A stretch of 64,000 nucleotides of DNA from Avibacterium volantium. GTDB lineage: Bacteria; Pseudomonadota; Gammaproteobacteria; Enterobacterales; Pasteurellaceae. The stretch covers positions 1,211,001-1,275,000 of the forward strand of contig NZ_LR134167.1 of assembly GCF_900635775.1 (NCBI RefSeq), written 5' to 3'. Below the pieces are notes generated by a model. It worked only from the letters and a program-made list of their open reading frames with translations. It was not told where the DNA came from and did no database searches. Positions 9,748-20,358 of the stretch are shown here, piece after piece (position 1 is the stretch's first letter; every line of letters starts with the position of its first letter). Made by a program: the position numbers and the translations under genes.

Positions 9748-9774
9748 AAGGCGATTTTTCATCGCCTTTAAAAA
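9748..9774 (+). terminator. Terminator between the MFS gene and ydfG
   Basis: AAGGCGAT (9748-9755) pairs with ATCGCCTT (9761-9768) across a 5-nt loop. A-rich on the left and T/A-rich on the right, so it can serve both convergent genes. Confidence 0.75.
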
Positions 9775-9796
9775 TTCCCAAAGTTTTCACCGCACT

Positions 9797-10549
9797 TTAG
9801 TTTTTATCTCTCACCACATTCAACGCCGAGAAACTTTGTGCTACGGGCATTATTTCAATGCGGTTGATATTAACGTGGGCCGGTTGTTGGTAGATCCATA
9901 GCACGGTGTTGGCGATGTCTATTGGCTCAATGGGTTGTACGTTGGCATAGACGCTGGCGGCTTTGCTGTCGTCGCCTTTGAAACGTACATTAGAAAACTC
10001 AGTGCCACCGTATAACCCCGGTTCTACATTGGTTACACGCACCTTCGTGCCAGCTAAATCAGCGCGTAAATTCAAGCTAAATTGTTCCACAAACGCCTTG
10101 GTTGCGCCGTAAACGTTGCCACCGGGGTAAGGATATGTGCCTGCGATTGAGCCTAAATTGATGATATGCCCTTGTTGGCGTTCCACCATTTGCGGTAGCA
10201 CTTTGCGGGTGAGATAGGTTAAGCCCACAATATTGGTATTGATCATTGTTAGCCAATCGTCAAAATTGGCTTGATGTGCAGGCTCTAAACCTAGCGCTAA
10301 ACCTGCGTTATTCACGAGCAAATCAATTTGTTGGAATGCTTCAGGAAGTTTGGAAAGTGCGCGATCAATTTCGCTTAAATTATTCATATCCATTTGTAAT
10401 GGAAAGAAATTTTCGCCTAACTCTGCTTGCAACTTTTCCAGTTTTTCTAAACGGCGAGCCGCGCCAATCACTTTGTATCCTGCTTTAATAAACACTTCGC
10501 ACATTGCTTTACCAAAGCCTGCCGATGCGCCTGTAATTAAAATCGCCAT
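9797..10549 (-). CDS. ydfG: Short-chain dehydrogenase, YdfG type (3-hydroxy acid / serine dehydrogenase)
   Basis: NADP-dependent oxidation of L-serine, L-allo-threonine and related 3-hydroxy acids, and malonic semialdehyde reduction, are known for YdfG. 250 residues, full length. The nucleotide-binding TGASAGFGKAM (about 6-16) is followed by the NADP-favouring ARRLEKL. NNAG is at about 83-86, and the catalytic triad is S-x12-Y-x3-K, seen as GSIAGTYPYPGGNVYGATKA (about 137-156). It is 12 bp from mtgA, so probably in the trpR-mtgA transcript. Closest relatives would be other Pasteurellaceae YdfG proteins; substrate is inferred. Confidence 0.88.
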   Translation of the reverse strand: MAILITGASAGFGKAMCEVFIKAGYKVIGAARRLEKLEKLQAELGENFFPLQMDMNNLSEIDRALSKLPEAFQQIDLLVNNAGLALGLEPAHQANFDDWLTMINTNIVGLTYLTRKVLPQMVERQQGHIINLGSIAGTYPYPGGNVYGATKAFVEQFSLNLRADLAGTKVRVTNVEPGLYGGTEFSNVRFKGDDSKAASVYANVQPIEPIDIANTVLWIYQQPAHVNINRIEIMPVAQSFSALNVVRDKN

Positions 10550-10561
10550 AATTCCCCCTAT

Positions 10562-11281
10562 CTAGTTTAGTTGAGTTAAATATCCCTTACCTAAGGCATT
10601 CATTTGTCGCATAATCCAACGTTGTTTTTTCTGCACAAACGCGCTGGGTTTATTTGCTTTAAATATGATTGGATTAGGCAGCACCGCAGCTAATAACGCC
10701 GCTTCTTGCTGATTCAGTTGTTTCGCCGATTTTTTAAAATAGGCTTGGCTAGCGGCTTCAACGCCAAAAATGCCATTACCAAATTCAGCAATGTTTAAAT
10801 AGACTTCTAAAATCCGTTTTTTTGACCAAAGCAGTTCTACCATTAAGGTGGTCGGTAATTCAATGCCCTTGCGTAGCCAGCTTTGTCCGTGCCATAGGTA
10901 TAAATTTTTTATGGTTTGCTGTGAGATAGTCGAGCCGCCCCGCACTTTTGTTGATTTTTTATTGTATTTCAATGCCTTATCGATAGCGTCCCAATCAATC
11001 CCGTGATGCTGAGCAAATTTTTGATCTTCGGCGGCGATAACGGCTAATTGCATTTGCCACGAAATTTTATCCAAGCTCACCCATTGATATTTAATGGGGT
11101 AACTTTCACCGTTTAAAAGATGACTCACTTTCTGCTGTGCCATATAGGAAGAAAATGGCACAGGCACAACACGAAATAGCAAAGTTATGCCTAAAAAAGC
11201 AGCAAACGCATAGAAAGAATAACGCAAGATTCTTTGTTTAATGCGCGGCAACCATTTTGGCTTTTTATTCTTTCTGCCCAT
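10562..11281 (-). CDS. mtgA: Monofunctional biosynthetic peptidoglycan transglycosylase
   Basis: Polymerises lipid II into glycan strands in the periplasm; GT51 family without a penicillin-binding domain. I start at ATG 11281 (239 residues), because the codon before it is TTG. One transmembrane anchor at about residues 18-38 (FYAFAAFLGITLLFRVVPV). Catalytic glutamate is in AAEDQKFAQHHGIDWDAI (about 84-101), and the second motif GGSTISQQTIKNLYLW is at about 116-131. The gene overlaps the end of trpR by 17 nt, suggesting coupled translation with a regulator of an unrelated pathway. Confidence 0.95.
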   Translation of the reverse strand: MGRKNKKPKWLPRIKQRILRYSFYAFAAFLGITLLFRVVPVPFSSYMAQQKVSHLLNGESYPIKYQWVSLDKISWQMQLAVIAAEDQKFAQHHGIDWDAIDKALKYNKKSTKVRGGSTISQQTIKNLYLWHGQSWLRKGIELPTTLMVELLWSKKRILEVYLNIAEFGNGIFGVEAASQAYFKKSAKQLNQQEAALLAAVLPNPIIFKANKPSAFVQKKQRWIMRQMNALGKGYLTQLN

Positions 11282-11567
11282 CAAGCTGTTCTTTTACCCA
11301 TTGCATAAACTCAGGTGGCATTGTTTTGATCATATTTGATCCCCTTGTAATGGTTGCCGCGCTGGTGTTCAGATTTTGTTGAATTTCGCGTTGTGAGCAA
11401 CGCTTATCTAATAACTGCGCTACAATTTGTAAACGCAAGCCCACCGCATCTCGTTCATCTGCGGTGAGTAGCAGCGTGAGTAATTCTTGTTCTTTATTTT
11501 GTGCAAACGCAGTGCGTAAAATCTCGATAAATGCCTGCCATTGATCCATATTTTTGCTCACATACAT
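11265..11567 (-). CDS. trpR: Trp operon repressor
   Basis: Tryptophan-activated dimeric repressor of trp genes. 100 residues. The core LLTADERDAVGLRLQIV and the HTH SQREIQQNLNTSAATITRGSNMIK (in two helices at about 58-82) match TrpR. RBS AGGAGAAAGCT precedes ATG 11567. An operator very similar to that at trpE lies 31 bp upstream, so autorepression is likely. The slt gene ends just upstream, an arrangement also seen in enterobacteria (slt-trpR). Together with trpE at the window start, the regulator and a target lie 10 kb apart. Confidence 0.95.
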   Translation of the reverse strand: MYVSKNMDQWQAFIEILRTAFAQNKEQELLTLLLTADERDAVGLRLQIVAQLLDKRCSQREIQQNLNTSAATITRGSNMIKTMPPEFMQWVKEQLDGQKE

Positions 11568-11597
11568 AGCTTTCTCCTAGGATTAAAACGTTTCACT

Positions 11598-11615
11598 GTG
11601 CTATTAAACTACTTC
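11598..11615 (-). promoter_or_regulatory. TrpR operator at trpR (autoregulation)
   Basis: GAAGTAGTTTAATAGCAC on the minus strand matches the trpE operator (1055-1072) at 14 of 18 positions, including the central TAGTTTAATAG. It lies between the slt stop and trpR. A promoter must start inside the end of slt; TATACT at about 11625 is a candidate -10. Confidence 0.7.
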
Positions 11616-11616
11616 A

Positions 11617-13818
11617 CTAGTATAATCTATTCTGTTCGGCTTGGGTAAATTTTTCTGCCTTTTCTCCTTGCAACAGCTGGTAATAATAATCGTAAGCTAG
11701 CACATTTTGCACATATCCACGGGTTTCATAAAACGGAATGGTGGCGATAAATTCTGCCATTGTGAGCTTGCCATTGGATTTTGCCAGCCAGCTATCAACA
11801 CGCCGTGCGCCTGCATTGTAAGCCGCAGCAATTAAAATGCGATTATTGCCATATTTTTCCGCAAGCTGATTAAGATGAGTTGTACCAAGCATAATATTAT
11901 CAATAGGATCAAACAGTTGGCTCTCTTTTTTATAAGGGAGTTGATCTTGCTCTGCGGTGAGCTTCGCCGTGCTTGGCAACAGTTGCATCAATCCACGTGC
12001 ATTAGCAGAAGAAGTTACATTTGCGCGCCACGCACTTTCTTGTCGAGCGATTGCCATAGCAAAAGTGCGGTGAATTTTTGCGTTATTTTTATTATTAATG
12101 AACAAATCAAACCACATTTGGTAAGCGTTAGGTAAACGTAAGGCAATATAATCCCACGCTTTCGCTTGAATCGTGGCTTCCACTTGTAAATCAGCCCACT
12201 GATTTTGCTCGGCATATTGGGCTAAGGCAAGTTTGCTTGTAAAATCCGAGCTATCTAACAATGCCCGCCATTCACGCTGAATATTGGCACGATCATTGAG
12301 TGCCTGTAACTCATTAATGCGCGCAAATTGCTTAGCATAACGCTGTAAAGGTTTTTCATTGGACGAGAAAGTTTTCATCGTAGGTTGATAATCCACGCCC
12401 AAACGCTGTGCTGCAAGCATTGGGTAAAATCCCCGTGCGTTTTGCTGCATTTGCTGCCAAATCTGTGTAGCTTGCGCGGTTTTGCCTTGCTGAAATAACA
12501 CTTCACCTTGCCAATATCGCCATTCATCTTTCTGTTTACCTTGTTCTGAAAGCAAATTTAACCAAGGTTGAATCTCCGCTTTTTCACGCAATGCCACACG
12601 AATACGGCGTTCAGTTTGTTTATCTTCTTTTAAGGTTTGCAGGGTTGCATCGCGCCATTGCTGAATGGGCGGATTTTCGCTATCAAAAAGCTGGCTAAGC
12701 AAGGCAGATTGCCAGCCTTGAGTTTGCGCGGGCGATAAATTAAAGCGAGCCGCCCATTGTTGTAATTGGGTAAAAGGGGCGCTGACATTGAGCTGATTTT
12801 CCGTAATGGTTTTAATAAAACGAGGCATTACGGCAAGCAAAATCTGTTTATTTTCATCATTGGCAGGCAAATTTTCTATATAAAAAGCGTTGCTTGGAGA
12901 AAGCAATAAACGCGGTGATTTCAATAAATTAGCCAGATTGGTCAGCCAAGTTTTTAATTCGGCATCTCGCGTAAGCGCTGCCAATTCGCTAATTAAGGCA
13001 CGATTATTTTTTTCTACGGCAAGCAGGGCGCGCTGTTTGATTAACTCTTCCGTAATCACGCTGTGATCGTAAGCTTGCTGGAAAATAGCTTGGCATTGCG
13101 TAGGTGAGCTATTTCCTGTGAGCCATAAGTCTTTGATTTTTATCGCAAGTGCGGTGTTTTTTTCTATAATTTTGTTTGCAGTCGCTTCAGGTTCTGTTTG
13201 TGATGAAGGTTGTTTTCCTTGCTGTTGTGCTGTCATCACAATGCAAGAGACGGTGCTATCTTTGGGCAAATCGTTCACATTGGCTAAAATCCCCTGCCAA
13301 TTTTGGGTATCGTATTGTTGTTGCAGCCAATAATTAGACAAATTCTTGAGCGTAAAATCAGGATATTTCTTCGCAAAATCAATAACTTCATCAAAAGACA
13401 AGGCGGCTTTTTTCGCGGTTAGAAATTGATGTTCCGCATAAGGTAAGAGCGGATAATCTTGCAGCTGAGCCAATAATCCTTTGGCTATATCTAGTGTGGT
13501 TTCACTTTGGGAAAGGGGTAAATATTGTTGCAGTTTGCGATAAATTTCTCGTTCGCGCGCCAGTTTTTGTTGGCTTACTAACAATGCTTTGGCAGCATCA
13601 TTATTTTCAGGGCTAACATTGTCTTTATTTCCATTTTGCCCTTCCGCGATATTTTGCTTTTCCGTTACATTTTGCGCTTGCTTTACATTTTCTGCCGCTT
13701 TTATTTCTGTATTTTGTGCGGTTGAATTCACTGCACGAGCTGGCTGCGCTGAATTTCCCCACACGAAAAGGGAAAGCGAAGATAAACTTAAGGCAAGCAA
13801 GGTTTGGGTAAATTTCAT
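11617..13818 (-). CDS. slt: Soluble lytic murein transglycosylase
   Basis: Periplasmic exo-lytic enzyme that cleaves glycan strands with formation of 1,6-anhydromuramic ends. 733 residues, slightly longer than E. coli Slt70 because of a low-complexity Asn/Gln-rich stretch after the signal peptide (about 25-75). Signal peptide MKFTQTLLALSLSSLSLFVWG. The middle is a long alpha-superhelical U-domain. The GH23 catalytic domain at the C-terminus has the glutamate in ARQESAWRANVTSSANARGL (about 590-609), then MQLLPSTA and the AAYNAGARRV motif (about 665-674). Separate promoter presumably at about 13830-13900. Confidence 0.93.
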   Translation of the reverse strand: MKFTQTLLALSLSSLSLFVWGNSAQPARAVNSTAQNTEIKAAENVKQAQNVTEKQNIAEGQNGNKDNVSPENNDAAKALLVSQQKLAREREIYRKLQQYLPLSQSETTLDIAKGLLAQLQDYPLLPYAEHQFLTAKKAALSFDEVIDFAKKYPDFTLKNLSNYWLQQQYDTQNWQGILANVNDLPKDSTVSCIVMTAQQQGKQPSSQTEPEATANKIIEKNTALAIKIKDLWLTGNSSPTQCQAIFQQAYDHSVITEELIKQRALLAVEKNNRALISELAALTRDAELKTWLTNLANLLKSPRLLLSPSNAFYIENLPANDENKQILLAVMPRFIKTITENQLNVSAPFTQLQQWAARFNLSPAQTQGWQSALLSQLFDSENPPIQQWRDATLQTLKEDKQTERRIRVALREKAEIQPWLNLLSEQGKQKDEWRYWQGEVLFQQGKTAQATQIWQQMQQNARGFYPMLAAQRLGVDYQPTMKTFSSNEKPLQRYAKQFARINELQALNDRANIQREWRALLDSSDFTSKLALAQYAEQNQWADLQVEATIQAKAWDYIALRLPNAYQMWFDLFINNKNNAKIHRTFAMAIARQESAWRANVTSSANARGLMQLLPSTAKLTAEQDQLPYKKESQLFDPIDNIMLGTTHLNQLAEKYGNNRILIAAAYNAGARRVDSWLAKSNGKLTMAEFIATIPFYETRGYVQNVLAYDYYYQLLQGEKAEKFTQAEQNRLY

Positions 13819-13919
13819 AACATTCCTTTTTATGGCACTTTTTAGATAGGATAAAAATTAGGTAAAAACCACCGCACTTTTGTGCTGTTGTAATGGTTAT
13901 TTTATAACTACACTTATAA

Positions 13920-13990
13920 ACAAAAGCCCGAATAAATCGGGCTTAAAATCTAACTGATTATTAGACCGCACTTCGCTAAAAAAGTGCGGT
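13920..13990 (-). terminator. Terminator after secF plus inverted uptake pair
   Basis: AAGCCCGA (13924-13931) pairs with TCGGGCTT (13937-13944); on the minus strand it runs into TTTTG, which fits termination of the secDF transcript. A second hairpin, ACCGCACTT (13965-13973) with AAGTGCGGT (13982-13990), is an inverted uptake-sequence pair between it and the secF stop. Confidence 0.75.
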
Positions 13991-14007
13991 GAAATTCTTC
14001 AACCTTT

Positions 14008-14976
14008 TTACGGCAATTCGTCAATATCGTCTTTATTCACTTTTTGAATCACCATATGTTCACGTCTTAAGCCGAGATCATAGGCGATACTAATAGCAAT
14101 ATAAATGGTGGAATAAGTACCAAAGCCGATACCGATTAAAAGCGCCAATGAGAAACTATGGATCGTAGGCCCACCAAACACAAATAGCGCGATCACCACG
14201 AAAAGCGTTGTGATCGATGTCATCAAGGTTCTTGATAGGGTTTGGGTGAGTGAAATATCAATAATATCCACGGTGTCAATACGGCGAATTTTACGGAAGT
14301 TTTCACGCACACGGTCAAATACCACGATACTATCGTTCAGTGAGTATCCCACCACCGATAAAATGGCTGCCACAAAGGTGAGATCCATTTCGATTTGGAA
14401 ATAAGAAAAGATCCCAAGAGTTACAATCACATCGTGCGCAAGGGCAATGATCCCCCCTGCTGCTAAACGCCATTCAAAGCGGAATGCAATGTAGGCAAGC
14501 AACATTAATAAGGTGATTAATGTCGCATAGATCGCGCCTTGGGTAAGTTCTTCACCCACATTTGGGCCAACAAATTCCACGCTGCGAATTTGGATATCAT
14601 TATCCAATTTGCTGAGCATTCCTTTGATTTGCGTGCCAATATCCGCGCCGCCAGCCGAAGCTGAAAGACGGATCATTACATCACGCACGCCACCTGTGGT
14701 TTGCACTAATGGGCTTTCGATACCATTTTCTTTTAAGGTGGCACGGATTTTTTCTAAATCAGCGGGTTGGGAAAAATGCGTATCCACCACCGTACCGCCA
14801 GTGAAATCCAAGCCCCAGTTAAAGCCTTTGGTTACAATGCTTGTAATACAAAGTGCGGTAACAATTAATGAGAAAATATAACCCACAAGGCGGTAGCGCA
14901 TAAATGGGATAAGCTTGAATGGCAAGATTACCCCTTTATATTCATTCACTTTTTTATCTTTTGTAAATAAGCTCAT
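14008..14976 (-). CDS. secF: Protein translocase subunit SecF
   Basis: Inner-membrane partner of SecD that uses proton motive force to complete preprotein export. I start at ATG 14976 (322 residues, MSLFTKDKKVNEYKGV), preceded by AAGGTGG; the ORF can be extended to 15006 but this would run into secD. Six membrane spans: the first at about 30-50, a periplasmic loop with FTGGTVVDTHFSQP, then five spans from about 140. RND-type segment VGYSLNDSIVVFDRVRENFR is at about 220-239. It begins 10 bp after the secD stop and is the last gene of the yajC-secD-secF operon. Confidence 0.96.
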   Translation of the reverse strand: MSLFTKDKKVNEYKGVILPFKLIPFMRYRLVGYIFSLIVTALCITSIVTKGFNWGLDFTGGTVVDTHFSQPADLEKIRATLKENGIESPLVQTTGGVRDVMIRLSASAGGADIGTQIKGMLSKLDNDIQIRSVEFVGPNVGEELTQGAIYATLITLLMLLAYIAFRFEWRLAAGGIIALAHDVIVTLGIFSYFQIEMDLTFVAAILSVVGYSLNDSIVVFDRVRENFRKIRRIDTVDIIDISLTQTLSRTLMTSITTLFVVIALFVFGGPTIHSFSLALLIGIGFGTYSTIYIAISIAYDLGLRREHMVIQKVNKDDIDELP

Positions 14977-14986
14977 CGTAACCACC

Positions 14987-16837
14987 TTAAATAGATAATT
15001 TCTCAACGCGTTTGCCGCCGTAAAGTAAATTTACCAGCATTCGAGTTCCTGTAATCGCAGTAAACATTGAGATCGCAACCCCTAATGAAAGGGTGATCGC
15101 AAAGCCTTTAATTGGCCCTGTTCCCACCGCATAAAGCACGATAGAAGTTAAAATTGTGGTTAAGTTAGCATCAAAAATACTGCTAAATGCCCCGCTATAG
15201 CCTTCATTAATGGCTTGTTGAATGGTGCGTCCGTTACGAATTTCTTCTTTAATCCGCTCAAAAATCAACACGTTCGCGTCCACAGACATTCCCACCGAAA
15301 GAATAATCCCCGCAATCCCCGGCATTGTGAGCGTTGCTCCCGGAATTAACGACATCAAACCAACAAGTAAAACCATATTGGCAAGCAGTGCCATACTTGC
15401 AAATAAGCCGAATACTTTATAGTAAATCAGCATAAACACCACAGTAATGGCTAAGCCCCAAAGCCCTGCTTGCAAGCCTTGTTCCACATTTTGCGCACCG
15501 AGTGATGGCCCAACGGTACGTTCTTCCACAATTTGGATTGGTGCTGTTAATGCGCCAGAACGTAATAACACAGAAAGATTAAGCGCTTCATTTGGGCTAT
15601 CAATCCCAGTGATTTGGAATTGGCTACCAAAACGGCCTTGAATGGTTGCAATATTGATCACTTCTTCGTGTTTAGCGAGAACGGTTTTGCCATTTTCATC
15701 TTTTTTGCCGCTGTCTTTATATTCAACATATAAAGTTGCCATTGGCTTTTTCAGATTCATTTTGGTGGTTTGCGACATCATATCGCCGCCTTCGCTATCC
15801 AAGGTTACACTTACTTGTGGCGTACCTGAATTTTGATCAACCCCTGATGACGCATTGACAATATGTTCCCCCCCTAATACCGCACGTTTGTACAGCACCA
15901 CAGGGCGACCATTACGATCAAATTTCACTTCAGAATCTGAAGGCACCATTCCACGCATTGCCGCATCAACATTGGCGTTTTGATTCACTAAACGAAACTC
16001 AAGGGTGGCTGTTGCGCCTAAAATTTCTTTTGCGCGTGAAGTATCTTGAACGCCCGGTAATTCCACCACAATACGCTCTGCGCCTTGGCGTTGAATCACG
16101 GGTTCAGAAACGCCTAATTCTTCCACACGGCGGCGTAAAATACTCAAGTTTTGCTCAATGGCGTGATCGCGCGCTTCATTTAACGCTGCATCAGATAAGG
16201 TTAAAGAAAGCGTGTTATTAGAAATTTCACGAATATCTAAATTGGGGTGCGCTTGACGCAATAAGCGCTGAACAGCTGAAAGCTGATCTGGATTTTTTAG
16301 GGTAACCACAGTGCTATGATTTTCCCCTGCGCGAATATTGGTATATTGATATTTCGCTTTACGCAATTCGCCCAATAAACCGTCTTGCAACTGCTCTTGA
16401 CGTTTAGCCAGCGCAGTATTCATATCCACTTCCATTAAAAAGCGTACACCACCACGCAAGTCCAAGCCCCATTTCATTGGTGAACCACCAATATCAGAAA
16501 GCCATTTTGGCGTAGCAGGCGCAAGGTTAAGCGCCACTGAATAGCCATTGCCTAATTTTTCGCTGATTTTATCTTTGGCAAGCAGCTGATCATCTGTGTT
16601 ATTAAAACGAGCAAGAATTGAACCGTTTTCTAATTTAATGGATTTTGTAGTGAGATGATTTTCGTTAAGAAGCGTTTGCACATTGCTAAGGGTTGTTGTG
16701 TTGGCTTCTTGTCCACGAGTTCCTGAAATTTGAACGGCAGGATCTTCACCGTAAAGATTTGGGAGAGAATATAAAACACCAATGGCGACCACAAGGGTCA
16801 CCATTATATTCTTCCATAAAGGGTAACGATTTAACAT
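14987..16837 (-). CDS. secD: Protein translocase subunit SecD
   Basis: 616 residues, full length. An N-terminal span (about 10-28), a large periplasmic P1 domain (about 30-440), and five C-terminal spans. The D1-type motif is MKWGLDLRGGVRFLMEV (about 121-137), and the SMSVDANVLIFERIKEE segment (about 520-536) holds the conserved Asp in the membrane. It lies 34 bp downstream of yajC and 10 bp upstream of secF, so the three genes form one unit, as in E. coli. The E. coli unit also contains tgt and queA upstream; here tgt is separated from yajC by a terminator and a new promoter. Confidence 0.97.
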   Translation of the reverse strand: MLNRYPLWKNIMVTLVVAIGVLYSLPNLYGEDPAVQISGTRGQEANTTTLSNVQTLLNENHLTTKSIKLENGSILARFNNTDDQLLAKDKISEKLGNGYSVALNLAPATPKWLSDIGGSPMKWGLDLRGGVRFLMEVDMNTALAKRQEQLQDGLLGELRKAKYQYTNIRAGENHSTVVTLKNPDQLSAVQRLLRQAHPNLDIREISNNTLSLTLSDAALNEARDHAIEQNLSILRRRVEELGVSEPVIQRQGAERIVVELPGVQDTSRAKEILGATATLEFRLVNQNANVDAAMRGMVPSDSEVKFDRNGRPVVLYKRAVLGGEHIVNASSGVDQNSGTPQVSVTLDSEGGDMMSQTTKMNLKKPMATLYVEYKDSGKKDENGKTVLAKHEEVINIATIQGRFGSQFQITGIDSPNEALNLSVLLRSGALTAPIQIVEERTVGPSLGAQNVEQGLQAGLWGLAITVVFMLIYYKVFGLFASMALLANMVLLVGLMSLIPGATLTMPGIAGIILSVGMSVDANVLIFERIKEEIRNGRTIQQAINEGYSGAFSSIFDANLTTILTSIVLYAVGTGPIKGFAITLSLGVAISMFTAITGTRMLVNLLYGGKRVEKLSI

Positions 16838-16871
16838 AACTTTCCAGTTCCCTTGCGGAAATAGTTAATAA

Positions 16872-17171
16872 TTAAAGGCTTTTTAATGAACCTTTTGGTA
16901 ACACAGAAACAATGAAATCACGTTTAATGGTAATTTCTGTGCTGTCATTTAAGGCAAGAACAACGTAATCGCTTTCTGCCCCAATTTTGGTGATTTTACC
17001 AATAATACCACCTGAAGTAAGAACTTCCGTGCCTTTCGCTAACTCAGCCATTAATTGCTTATGTGCTTTATTGCGTTTTGCTTGTGGACGATAAATCATA
17101 AAATAGAAAATCAATCCGAACAGAACGAAAATAAATAACATTGACATTGGGCTACCTTGTTGAGCTTCCAT
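16872..17171 (-). CDS. yajC: Sec translocon accessory protein YajC
   Basis: 99 residues, single-span protein that copurifies with SecDF. The span is at about 9-28 (MLFIFVLFGLIFYFMIYRPQ), and the YRPQAKRNKAHK motif follows directly. The cytosolic part has LTSGGIIGKITKI and DFIVSVLPKGSLKSL. Start ATG 17171 with AAGGATTAAAG upstream. First gene of the secDF transcript, with its promoter at 17212-17240. Confidence 0.95.
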   Translation of the reverse strand: MEAQQGSPMSMLFIFVLFGLIFYFMIYRPQAKRNKAHKQLMAELAKGTEVLTSGGIIGKITKIGAESDYVVLALNDSTEITIKRDFIVSVLPKGSLKSL

Positions 17172-17211
17172 CTTTAATCCTTTTTGTTAGTTAATGAAAA
17201 TGTAGGACGTT

Positions 17212-17240
17212 AAAATAGCACAAAAACCCTTTATTGACAA
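17212..17240 (-). promoter_or_regulatory. Promoter of yajC-secD-secF
   Basis: On the minus strand TTGTCA (17240-17235), 17 bp, TATTTT (17217-17212). It lies about 40 bp upstream of yajC and downstream of a terminator, separating secDF from tgt transcription. The remaining 17241-17331 holds two unpaired uptake-like cores and no gene. Confidence 0.65.
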
Positions 17241-17331
17241 AGCGCTTTTGTGAAAGTGCGGGGAGTTATGCAGGCGTTTTTGCCAAAAAACGGGCTGAAA
17301 AAGCACCGCACTTTCTCTTTCTTAGAAAAGA

Positions 17332-17357
17332 TAAAACCTGCCAAAATGCAGGTTTTA
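17332..17357 (-). terminator. Terminator after the hemerythrin-like gene
   Basis: TAAAACCTGC (17332-17341) pairs perfectly with GCAGGTTTTA (17348-17357). Reading the minus strand it is followed by ATCTTTTCT. It ends the queA-tgt-hemerythrin transcript. Confidence 0.8.
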
Positions 17358-17371
17358 CTTTATGCGTTAAT

Positions 17372-19106
<1,735 letters not shown>

Positions 19107-19123
19107 TTAATAGGCATTAGCGA

Positions 19124-20215
19124 TTAATCTAAGCCCGTTACATTAGGATTTTTCGTAATAAACATTGCATCGCCATAACTGAAAAAACGGTAGCCATTTT
19201 GTACCGCACTTTCATAGGCTTGCATCGTGTGCTTGTATCCTGCAAAGGCAGAAACCAGCATAATCAGCGTGCTTTCTGGCAAATGGAAATTGGTGATTAA
19301 GGCGTCTACCACAAGGAATTTTTTGCCTGGGTAAAGGAAGATGGACGTATCAGAAAAATACGGCGCAAGTAGTTGCCCACTCTGATTTTCTTGGCTAAAT
19401 AACGCCGCACTTTCAATGGAACGCACAGAAGTTGTTCCCACAGCAATCACACGCTTGCCGTTGGCTTTGGTGCGCAAAATGGCGTCCACCGTTTCCTGCG
19501 GTACTTCCACATATTCCGCGTGCATTTTGTGATCTTCAATATTTTCTACCCGCACAGGCTGGAATGTACCCGCGCCAACGTGCAAAGTAACAAAGGCAAA
19601 ATTCACGCCTTTTGCTTTCAGCTTTTCTAACAATTCATTATCAAAATGCAAGCCCGCAGTGGGTGCAGCCACTGCGCCCGGCACTTTGTTATAGACCGTT
19701 TGATAGCGCTCTTTATCGGCATCTTCATCGGGGCGATCAATATAAGGTGGCAGTGGCATATGGCCGATTTGTTGCAGCACATCTAAAAGTGCGGTGCTTT
19801 TTTCTGCCATTTCTAGCTCAAATAAAGTATCGTGGCGGGCTTTCATAATCATTTTAATGCCCTTGCCTTCGCCTAATTTATCTTCGCCGAGAAACAACTC
19901 TGCTCCTTCTTTCGGGGCTTTGGAAGAACGAATATGCGCGAGAAAACGATCTTCCGACAAAATTCGTTCCACCAACACTTCAATCTTACCGCCGCTAGCT
20001 TTGCGACCGTACATTCTCGCGGGGATCACGCGGGTATTATTAAAAATTAACAAATCCCCCTCGTTGATGAGATCCACCACATCGGCAAAAGTGCGGTGAA
20101 AAAGTTCACCATTTTCACCATTAAGCTGCAATAAACGGCTGGCAGTGCGATCTGCTTTGGGATAACGGGCAATTAATTCATCGGGTAAATCAAAATAAAA
20201 ATCTGAAACACGCAT
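19124..20215 (-). CDS. queA: S-adenosylmethionine:tRNA ribosyltransferase-isomerase
   Basis: Converts preQ1-tRNA to epoxyqueuosine-tRNA using the ribosyl moiety of SAM. 363 residues. Starts [19 protein letters not shown], a strict QueA opening. Other markers: [14 protein letters not shown] (about 54-67), [13 protein letters not shown] (about 179-191), [12 protein letters not shown] (about 211-222), and the C-terminal [19 protein letters not shown]. Cotranscribed with tgt. An AT-rich region (20216-20314) upstream holds its promoter, which I cannot place with confidence. Confidence 0.96.
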   Translation of the reverse strand: MRVSDFYFDLPDELIARYPKADRTASRLLQLNGENGELFHRTFADVVDLINEGDLLIFNNTRVIPARMYGRKASGGKIEVLVERILSEDRFLAHIRSSKAPKEGAELFLGEDKLGEGKGIKMIMKARHDTLFELEMAEKSTALLDVLQQIGHMPLPPYIDRPDEDADKERYQTVYNKVPGAVAAPTAGLHFDNELLEKLKAKGVNFAFVTLHVGAGTFQPVRVENIEDHKMHAEYVEVPQETVDAILRTKANGKRVIAVGTTSVRSIESAALFSQENQSGQLLAPYFSDTSIFLYPGKKFLVVDALITNFHLPESTLIMLVSAFAGYKHTMQAYESAVQNGYRFFSYGDAMFITKNPNVTGLD

Positions 20216-20314
20216 AATTCTTTTTATTAAAATAAGGGTAAACAGGGATTAGTTGGGGTAGTCTATTGAGATTTTGTGGATTGTACAAGGAAAATGTGAG
20301 AGTAGGGCATTTTT

Positions 20315-20347
20315 AGAAAACCAAAGGGCTGATTATTCAGCCCTTGG
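20315..20347 (-). terminator. Terminator after putP
   Basis: AAGGGCTGA (20324-20332) pairs with TCAGCCCTT (20337-20345) with a 4-nt loop. On the minus strand it is followed by TTTTCTAAAAA. It is 12 bp beyond the putP stop. Confidence 0.88.
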
Positions 20348-20358
20348 ATTTAAATTTA

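Noticed and set aside
14977..15006. SecF start at 15006
   Set aside because: It would overlap secD and lacks a ribosome site; AAGGTGG sits directly before ATG 14976.
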